Of a DNA stretch of 11,668 nt, positions 5,913 through 11,668 are shown piece by piece. How positions within the stretch are numbered: position 1 is the stretch's first letter; every line of letters starts with the position of its first letter. The position numbers and the translations under genes were made by a program. Origin of the DNA: Bacteroidaceae bacterium. Lineage in GTDB: Bacteria; Bacteroidota; Bacteroidia; Bacteroidales; Bacteroidaceae. The stretch spans positions 1-11,668 of the forward strand of contig CAAGGT010000181.1 in assembly GCA_900769465.1 (NCBI GenBank), written 5' to 3'. The notes beneath the pieces are model-generated. The model was not told the DNA's origin and ran no database searches. It saw nothing but the letters and a program-made list of their open reading frames with translations.

Positions 5913-8412
5913 TGATAGCTCCCATTAACCTATTTGACCACTCAGTTGCTTTCTTTTCATTATCAAACCAATATTCCTGAATGGTAGGTATGATATCGTA
6001 CTTGATGACTCTTTTGATGAACGAATCCGTTATGGCTTCCGGCTTACCGCAAAAATAACTGTGTCCGATCTCAAAACCTGCACCGAGAGAGTCATCCTTG
6101 CTGATATCTGAATTAAGTTCTGCTATGAGAGTTATTATATTGACAAGCTTCAAGTTATTTGTCGCTTTAATATGAGCCTTGAATCCTGGAGAGTTAAATC
6201 CTGGTTTCATGTCAAAGAAACTGAATCTCCTTCGGAGTGCATAGTCAATCAGCGCGAGGCTTCTATCGGCCGTGTTCATCATTCCTATGATGTAAACGTT
6301 TTCAGGCACAAGGAAGCCCTGATCAGAGTACGCGAGTGAAACTTCCTTGCCTCTGTAATCCTTCTCGATCATCATAAGAAGCTCGCCGAAGATCTTGGAA
6401 AGATTTCCTCTGTTAATCTCGTCAATTATGAAAAAATAATCTTCAGAAGGGTTATTTGTAGCTTCAATGCAGAAATTGTAGAAAAGACCGTTCTTCAGCT
6501 TGAATTTATCACCATCAGGTTTGTAACCCATTATGAAATCCTCATATGAATAGCTTTGGTGGAACTGCACTGTCTTGATTCTCCTATCATCTCTCTTGCC
6601 CATGATAGAATATGCAAGTCTTTCTGCGCAGAAGGTTTTTCCAACTCCAGGAGCTCCCTGCAAAATTATATTCTTCTTTGTCTTAAGCAGTTCGACAAGT
6701 TCATCATAGACTTCCTCTTCCATAAACACTTCATTGAGGAAATCTGTCTTAGTATAGGTAGGGCTATTAAGCGACTCCAGTTCATCGTCATTGTTCTGCC
6801 TAATCAGATCCATTATCACCTCATATTCTTCGTCGGTTACCTTGAAGAATGTACCCCTGGAATTAGATAAGAATTCTAAATTCTCCAGTGCAGGTATGGA
6901 TTTGATTGTGGCAAGGTCTACTGGGTCGGAAAGCGTTCTTGTTTTACGGAAATAGATTTTCTCACCGTCAGAAGCCTTGCTGACAGTAGCGATGGTAGTA
7001 ATCTTCTTAACTGGATTTGTTTCGTAACAAATGACCACCTGGCCTTCTTGTGCATCGAGGAAGTTTTGGAAAACTCTTCTTCGTCCTCCATTTTCACTAA
7101 AAAGGGTGTAGTCTTGTTCTTCGCCAACTTTCCATTCTGACATCTTCCATATTTTGGGACTCGCATTCAGCCACCAATATTTACACGGAGTCTCTGAGGC
7201 GGTGCTATGATCTGTAGCCTCATCACTTTCCGTCTGTACGCCACCGCTTATCAGATCTTCTATTTCTTTAATGAATTCGGGATAATGCGTAAATTCAGTA
7301 AGCGTCTTCATGGCAAATGGCGAACTACATGTCCATTCTCCATTATCAGTCCACCTGACTTTACGAACATTCATATAAGTCCCCAGTTCTGGCACATAGT
7401 AATAGTCAGATTCAACAATTCCTTTGCCGATGATGGTGCTGCGTCCTTTCTTCGCATAAATGATATCGCCAATCTTCATCTCATGGGCGAACTCCCACAA
7501 GGCAAGGCTATCATTAACAAAGGACTCCTTGCGGTTATATACTTCCTGAAGCCTCTTGACGATGTCTTCTTTTGTAGCGAATTGATTCAACTCACCGACA
7601 GGATCCCAACCGAGCCTTACTACTCCGCTATTATAGCATTCTTCCCATTTATGTCCATTCTCGCCGACAGCACATAACCAATATTTTACTTGATTATTTT
7701 CAGAGGATTCTAAGGATGCCACCTCATCTCCGCGCTCTTTATAATATCTGCTTATAAAGAAGCAAATATCAACAACCATAGTATGCAGGTTCTTATCAAT
7801 ATCGCAATCAGGAGTCAGTACATTATCTAGCATGTCTCTCAATTCCTGATCATGAGAAATATATTCTGCAATTATATCAAACATCTCATATGCTGATATA
7901 ACAGACGATATATAACCCTTCTTTGGCTTAAATGAAGCCTGAAGGACGGCAGTAGCCTTAACTACTTCGCTATATTTATAGATATAGTACTTTCCAGGAT
8001 ATTTCAGCCATAAATATGTGCTGATGGAATTGGTGTTCTGATAATGAGCCTTACTTGGATCCCATTCGTTCTTTATCGCATCGGCTTCGGCAATGAAGTC
8101 ATTAAACCTTTTTGAAAGGTCTTGCGACTCATCGAAAAGGTTTCTAAACATATTTCTTACCTTGGTACTATTGTCCTCTGCAAACTTCAGAATCATCTTA
8201 TGCGGAAAGCTGTTTGCTGATGTTAGCAGGTTCTCTGTTTTAGATAGGGCCCTTTTCACCATTGGCGCAAAGATATCCATGTCGATGTGCCAGTTATCCT
8301 GGAATTGCTTGACAGCCTTCCATTTGTAGATCTCATCCTTTATCTTGGTCGGGAAGTATTTCTTGTATGCCTCGATTACCTGAGATAGCTTATCTATATT
8401 TATAGTTACCAT
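5905..8412 (-). CDS. mcrB: McrB-type AAA+ GTPase with tandem PUA/EVE-like DNA-reader domains
   Basis: An 835-residue motor subunit of a modification-dependent type IV restriction system. Residues 1-240 form an N-terminal region I cannot name (contains STYLWLKYPGKYYIYKY). About 244-385 (YWLCAVG ... GDIIYAKKGRSTIIGKG) is a PUA/EVE-like fold. About 411-540 (YWWLNASPKIW, then RGTFFKVT) is a clearer EVE domain. The AAA+ module follows: Walker A GAPGVGKT (586-593), Walker B FFIIDEINRGN (660-670), the McrB signature MNTADRS (712-718), basic ALRRRF (725-730) and GHSYF (783-787). E. coli McrB instead has one DUF3578 reader, so this protein is longer and probably recognises a different modification. 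McrB proteins hydrolyse GTP; specificity here is inferred. The start lies 25 nt after the hsdR stop without a Shine-Dalgarno sequence; the end overlaps mcrC. Confidence 0.93.
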   Translation of the reverse strand: MVTINIDKLSQVIEAYKKYFPTKIKDEIYKWKAVKQFQDNWHIDMDIFAPMVKRALSKTENLLTSANSFPHKMILKFAEDNSTKVRNMFRNLFDESQDLSKRFNDFIAEADAIKNEWDPSKAHYQNTNSISTYLWLKYPGKYYIYKYSEVVKATAVLQASFKPKKGYISSVISAYEMFDIIAEYISHDQELRDMLDNVLTPDCDIDKNLHTMVVDICFFISRYYKERGDEVASLESSENNQVKYWLCAVGENGHKWEECYNSGVVRLGWDPVGELNQFATKEDIVKRLQEVYNRKESFVNDSLALWEFAHEMKIGDIIYAKKGRSTIIGKGIVESDYYYVPELGTYMNVRKVRWTDNGEWTCSSPFAMKTLTEFTHYPEFIKEIEDLISGGVQTESDEATDHSTASETPCKYWWLNASPKIWKMSEWKVGEEQDYTLFSENGGRRRVFQNFLDAQEGQVVICYETNPVKKITTIATVSKASDGEKIYFRKTRTLSDPVDLATIKSIPALENLEFLSNSRGTFFKVTDEEYEVIMDLIRQNNDDELESLNSPTYTKTDFLNEVFMEEEVYDELVELLKTKKNIILQGAPGVGKTFCAERLAYSIMGKRDDRRIKTVQFHQSYSYEDFIMGYKPDGDKFKLKNGLFYNFCIEATNNPSEDYFFIIDEINRGNLSKIFGELLMMIEKDYRGKEVSLAYSDQGFLVPENVYIIGMMNTADRSLALIDYALRRRFSFFDMKPGFNSPGFKAHIKATNNLKLVNIITLIAELNSDISKDDSLGAGFEIGHSYFCGKPEAITDSFIKRVIKYDIIPTIQEYWFDNEKKATEWSNRLMGAIND
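6793..7182 (-). other. Second EVE domain of McrB (residues about 411-540)
   Basis: It has the canonical start YWWLNASPKIW, a middle strand with GQVVICYETNPVKKI, and the closing RGTFFKVTDEEY. These are the hallmark positions of EVE domains, which belong to the PUA/YTH/EVE group that reads modified bases in DNA or RNA. It is separated from the first reader by a low-complexity S/T/E linker (about 391-408). Confidence 0.75.
7258..7683 (-). other. First PUA/EVE-like domain of McrB (residues about 244-385)
   Basis: The segment opens with YWLCAVG and has a long helical insertion around residues 280-312. It returns to a GDIIYAKKGRSTIIGKGIVES strand pair, then KVRW, as in PUA-like base-flipping readers attached to restriction ATPases. 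It diverges from the second EVE domain, so it was probably not produced by a recent duplication. Boundaries are approximate. Confidence 0.6.
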
Positions 8413-8422
8413 GTCAAAAACT

Positions 8423-8437
8423 CATTTATGGTAAATG
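8423..8437. promoter_or_regulatory. Small perfect inverted repeat filling part of the hsdR-mcrB gap
   Basis: Two six-base arms, CATTTA and TAAATG, flank a three-base loop immediately after the hsdR stop codon. The stem is AT-rich and has no T-run, so it is too weak for a confident terminator. It might be an operator half-site pair or a processing signal separating hsdR from the type IV genes, or chance. No clear Bacteroidota promoter (TTTG ... TAnnTTTG) is seen beside it; the nearest match to the -7 element has a mismatch. Confidence 0.2.
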
Positions 8438-11400
8438 TTATTCGTTATATACATATTCCGGTTCAACGTCAGCCCATTGCTCGCACTGCTTGAGGACGAT
8501 ATCCATTGCGTTCTGTTCCTCTTCAGGTGGATATTTGTATTTCTTGAGCAATCGCTTGATCAGCCTCCTCATTCCTGCTCGTGCTGATTCCTTCTTTTGC
8601 CAATCGATGGTCCTGTTCTTGCGAAGTGCATCAGTCAGTTCCTTAGTCATTTCCACAAGCTGGTCGTTTGAGTAGAAATCCTGAATCGCTCTTGGCTTGG
8701 TGAGGGCATCGTAGAACGCTTTCTCCTCTTTACTGAGTCCTAGAGCGTTTGCCTGGTTCTCTGCTTCGGCAATTTCCTTGGCCATTTCAAGAAGGTTCTC
8801 GATAACCTCTCCATTAGTTATCATGCCCTTAATATAGTTTGACAATGTCATGTTCAGCATGTCAGAGAACTTCTGTGACTGGACAAGGTTAGAATGCTGA
8901 TATACCCTTATTCTCTCGGCAAGGAGTTTCTTCAGGAGCTCAACAGCAATATTCTTTTCCTTCATCTTGGATATTTCATCAAGGAAAGCTGCGTCAAATA
9001 GAGAGAACTCGGCCTTGATGTCAGAGAAGAGGTTGATTACGCCATTACTCTTTACGCTTTGGCATAATAGATCGCCGATTCTCTTGTTGATCTTCTCCTT
9101 TGAAATCGGGCCCTTGCTGTTCATTCTGTTGAGAAGAGTACGGACAGTCTCAAAGAATGCTGATTCATATCTCTCATCTTCCTTCAGCAGGCTTCGGCAT
9201 AAGCTTACAGAGTTCTTGAGGAGACCAGCCTCCTTAAGGAAGTTGGCCTTATCCTCTTCGCGGGCAGGGGAGAGCATGAAGTTCACACCGCCCTTGATGA
9301 TGAGGGCTCTTTCCTTCTCAGTACATTCCTTGAATGCTGAGTAGTCGTATCCATGCATGAGCGCACGGCAAACCTCAAGTTTCTCCTGGAACTTGAGTAG
9401 GGCAGTCTCCTTGATGTTTGGATTGCCGTACTTTTCCTGGTCGCGCTTGGTGTAATCACGCATAGCTTCTTTCAGAGCCTTTGCTATGCCGATGTAGTCA
9501 ACTACAAGACCTCCGGCCTTGCCCTTGAAAACGCGGTTTACACGAGCGATTGCCTGCATAAGATTGTGGCCGGACATCGGCTTGTATACATACATTGTTG
9601 CCAATGACGGAACGTCGAATCCGGTGAGCCACATGTCTACAACAATCGCTATCTTCATCGGATCGTTATCATCCTTGAACTTCTTGGCAAGCTCCTTCTT
9701 GTATTGTTTGTTACCTACGATTTCGTGCCACTCCTCAGGGTCGTTGTTGCCGCCTGTCATAATAACCTTCACCTTCTCGGTCCATTCAGGTCTTAACTCA
9801 AGGAGTTTTGCATATATCTTCATAGCAACCGGACGCGAGTAGGCGACGATCATGGCCTTGCCGGAAAGCTCATACTGGCGGTTCTCCTCGTAGTGCTTGA
9901 GGATATCCAAACATAGAGACTCAATGGTTTCCGGAGCTCCAAGGATCTCTTCCATGTGAGCCATCTCTTTCTTGCTGGCTTCAATCTGTGTATCTGTAGC
10001 ACCTTCCTCTGCCAGCAGTTCGTATTCGTCGTCGAGTTTCTTGAGAGTATCCTCATCAAGATTAAGGTTGATGACTCTTGACTCGTAAAAGACTGCGCAG
10101 GTAGCACCGTCGGCCACAGCCTGAGTCATATCATATATGTCGATATACTCTCCGAAGACCTCCTGTGTATCCTTGTCCTTTGATGATATAGGCGTGCCCG
10201 TAAATCCGATGAATGAGGCATTAGGAAGCGAGTTATGGATGATTCGGGCCATACCGATGGAAATCTTTCCTTCGCTGTTTACCTTCTCCTCAAATCCGTA
10301 TTGTCCACGGTGCGCCTCATCTGTCATGACTACGATATTCTTCCTGTATGAAAGAGGCTCGTCAGACTCCTGGAACTTCTGCATCGTGGTGAAGATGATT
10401 CCATTCGCTTCTCTATTTTTGAGAAGGTCCTGAAGATGCTCTCTGTTCTGTGCCTGCACCGGTGTCTGGCGCAGGAAGTCCTTGCATTTCGAGAATTGAG
10501 TGAAGAGCTGGTCATCAAGGTCATTTCTGTCTGTAATGACAACGATGGTCGGCTGAGAAAGAACCTCCTGGATCATGTGGGCGTAGAAGACCATTGACAG
10601 AGACTTTCCACTGCCTTGTGTGTGCCAGAATACGCCAATCTTACCATCTCCGTTAGTTGCCTTGATCGTTCTTTCGACTGCTTTCCTTACGGCAAAATAT
10701 TGGTGATAACCGGCCAATATCTTTGCGGCTCCTTTCTCTTCATGAGAAAAGCAAGTGAAGTTCTTTATGATGTCAAGGAAACGTTCTTTAGGGAAGATAC
10801 CTTCAAAGAAGGTGTCGTAATCGACCTGCTCCTTGCTTTCGTAGTTTCCATCCTTGGTCTTCCATTCCATGAAGCGGTCTTCACTGCTGGTGATTGTGCC
10901 AGCCTTGGAACACAGCATGTCGCTCATCACACAGAAGGCATTGTATGTGAACATTGACGGGATCTCGAACATGTAGTTCCTGATCTGCCTGTATGCTGCA
11001 GATGCGTCTGTCTCTTCTCTTGAAGGAGACTTTAATTCAATAAGTACCAGCGGCAGACCATTCACGAATACAATCAGGTCAGCTCTCTTCTCGGACTTCT
11101 CAACGTACGTCCACTGGTTTATGATCTGGAATGTGTTGCGGTGCGGCTTCTCATAATCAATCAGATATACGATGTCATGTCTTACCTCCTTGCCGTCATG
11201 ATATGCTACAGGAATTCCGTTCTGCAGATAATCCATGAAAACGCTGTTCTTCTGACTGATATCTCCAGAGTCGATGTTCGTCAGCTTCTTTACAGCTTCT
11301 GCTATGGCGTTCTGATGCTTCGACGGATTGACTATCGGTAGGGAAGCCCACACCTGAGCAAGGTAGTATGGCTCTTGATAGTTCCTTTCTATATCCGGTC

Positions 11401-11482
11401 CATATGCGTACTCATATCCCATCTCCTGAAATAGTTCGATGATTGCCTTCTCATATGAGTTTTCTGTGAAATGTGAGAACAT
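8438..11482 (-). CDS. hsdR: Type I restriction enzyme R subunit (HsdR)
   Basis: A 1014-residue, apparently full-length restriction subunit. It uses ATP hydrolysis to pull DNA past the HsdM2S complex and cuts distant sites when the target is unmethylated. The N-terminal nuclease has D135 (RADLIVF), E149-L-K151 (LIELKSP) and the QxxxY motif Q166-Y170, all intact. The SF2 motor has Walker A TQGSGKS (288-294), DEAH D388-H391, motif III TGTP (428-431), and motif VI QAIARVNR (643-650). The helical C-terminus, from about 690 and ending near KKYKYPPEEEQNAMD, is the part that contacts HsdM and looks complete. The start is 37 nt after the hsdS stop. Hand counts give about 48-57% GC on three lines, against about 30-40% in the flanking genes. 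No frameshift or missing motif is seen. Confidence 0.97.
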   Translation of the reverse strand: MFSHFTENSYEKAIIELFQEMGYEYAYGPDIERNYQEPYYLAQVWASLPIVNPSKHQNAIAEAVKKLTNIDSGDISQKNSVFMDYLQNGIPVAYHDGKEVRHDIVYLIDYEKPHRNTFQIINQWTYVEKSEKRADLIVFVNGLPLVLIELKSPSREETDASAAYRQIRNYMFEIPSMFTYNAFCVMSDMLCSKAGTITSSEDRFMEWKTKDGNYESKEQVDYDTFFEGIFPKERFLDIIKNFTCFSHEEKGAAKILAGYHQYFAVRKAVERTIKATNGDGKIGVFWHTQGSGKSLSMVFYAHMIQEVLSQPTIVVITDRNDLDDQLFTQFSKCKDFLRQTPVQAQNREHLQDLLKNREANGIIFTTMQKFQESDEPLSYRKNIVVMTDEAHRGQYGFEEKVNSEGKISIGMARIIHNSLPNASFIGFTGTPISSKDKDTQEVFGEYIDIYDMTQAVADGATCAVFYESRVINLNLDEDTLKKLDDEYELLAEEGATDTQIEASKKEMAHMEEILGAPETIESLCLDILKHYEENRQYELSGKAMIVAYSRPVAMKIYAKLLELRPEWTEKVKVIMTGGNNDPEEWHEIVGNKQYKKELAKKFKDDNDPMKIAIVVDMWLTGFDVPSLATMYVYKPMSGHNLMQAIARVNRVFKGKAGGLVVDYIGIAKALKEAMRDYTKRDQEKYGNPNIKETALLKFQEKLEVCRALMHGYDYSAFKECTEKERALIIKGGVNFMLSPAREEDKANFLKEAGLLKNSVSLCRSLLKEDERYESAFFETVRTLLNRMNSKGPISKEKINKRIGDLLCQSVKSNGVINLFSDIKAEFSLFDAAFLDEISKMKEKNIAVELLKKLLAERIRVYQHSNLVQSQKFSDMLNMTLSNYIKGMITNGEVIENLLEMAKEIAEAENQANALGLSKEEKAFYDALTKPRAIQDFYSNDQLVEMTKELTDALRKNRTIDWQKKESARAGMRRLIKRLLKKYKYPPEEEQNAMDIVLKQCEQWADVEPEYVYNE

Positions 11483-11519
11483 AGTATATAGATTTCTTAA
11501 ATAATTATTCGTGAATAGG

Positions 11520-11668
11520 TTAAGCTGCTAATCTAAATGAGGTAGATGTTAAATTATCATTTATTTGACGGTTGAGTTCTATTTTACTCTCAAGAGTGTC
11601 AATGAAACTTGATATAGCCAACTGTGTTTCTATATCGGGTATAGAGATTTTAAGTTGTGAAAGCTCAG
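11520..11668 (-). CDS. hsdS: Type I restriction specificity subunit (HsdS), C-terminal fragment
   Basis: The last 48 codons of a gene that enters from the right edge. Translation from base 11666 gives a conserved HsdS repeat: ISIPDIETQLAISSFID, then LESKIELNRQINDNL, ending TSTSFRLAA and stop. The IP...E.Q..I..F.D.L..KI..N..IN.NL pattern is the conserved helical spacer of HsdS, which separates or follows the two target-recognition domains and binds HsdM. HsdS decides the DNA sequence recognised for both methylation and cleavage. The ending is short: the Q-A-x-x-F-x-W-F helix that often follows NDNL is absent, as expected for a true C-terminal repeat or an alternative, shuffled 3' end. hsdM is presumably further right. 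Local GC is about 30%. Confidence 0.88.
   Translation of the reverse strand, partial: ELSQLKISIPDIETQLAISSFIDTLESKIELNRQINDNLTSTSFRLAA

Noticed and set aside
7207..7677. A 156-codon plus-strand open frame opposite the first reader domain of mcrB
   Set aside because: No family resemblance, no upstream signals, and full overlap with a well supported minus-strand domain.
11500..11509. AATAATTATT palindrome in the hsdS-hsdR gap
   Set aside because: Ten AT-only bases in an AT-rich gap are expected by chance and carry no terminator or operator signal.

Overview
The window is one continuous minus-strand defence operon. It reads right to left: end of a type I restriction specificity gene (hsdS), hsdR, an McrB-type gene, mcrC, a SNF2-family helicase gene, an Hsp70/actin-like ATPase gene, and the first 37 codons of an HTH regulator of the kind that usually carries a WYL domain. 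No convincing gene lies on the plus strand. No RNA gene, insertion sequence, CRISPR array or intergenic stretch longer than 37 bases is present.

The organism is most likely a member of Bacteroidota, probably order Bacteroidales (gut or rumen type). Most starts lack a Shine-Dalgarno sequence, base composition is moderate (about 30-57% GC by line), and the regulator N-terminus and the McrB/McrC proteins look like those I associate with Bacteroidales. This rests on recall of families, not on a search.

Layout: the right third (8438-11668) is type I restriction-modification. HsdR is full length with intact nuclease and translocase motifs; hsdM and most of hsdS must lie outside the window to the right. 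The middle (4866-8412) is a type IV, modification-dependent restriction pair. Its McrB carries two PUA/EVE-like modified-base reader domains behind an unassigned N-terminal region, and its McrC has a DxK-type nuclease site. The left part (123-4864) adds a 1010-residue RapA/DrmD-like SNF2 ATPase and a 569-residue actin/Hsp70-fold ATPase with a long charged coiled-coil insertion and no substrate-binding domain. Gene spacings are 37, 25, -8, +1, -1 and +9 nt in transcription order, so mcrB through the Hsp70-like gene look translationally coupled.

How the genes may work together (inference): type I restriction degrades DNA lacking the host's own methylation, while McrBC attacks DNA carrying modified bases, so a phage that evades one meets the other. 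The SNF2 translocase and Hsp70-like ATPase are not standard McrBC partners. Their tight coupling to mcrC suggests an extended type IV system in which remodelling or switching ATPases control or extend the McrBC nuclease. I recognise no named system with exactly this gene set, and it is the most interesting part of the window.
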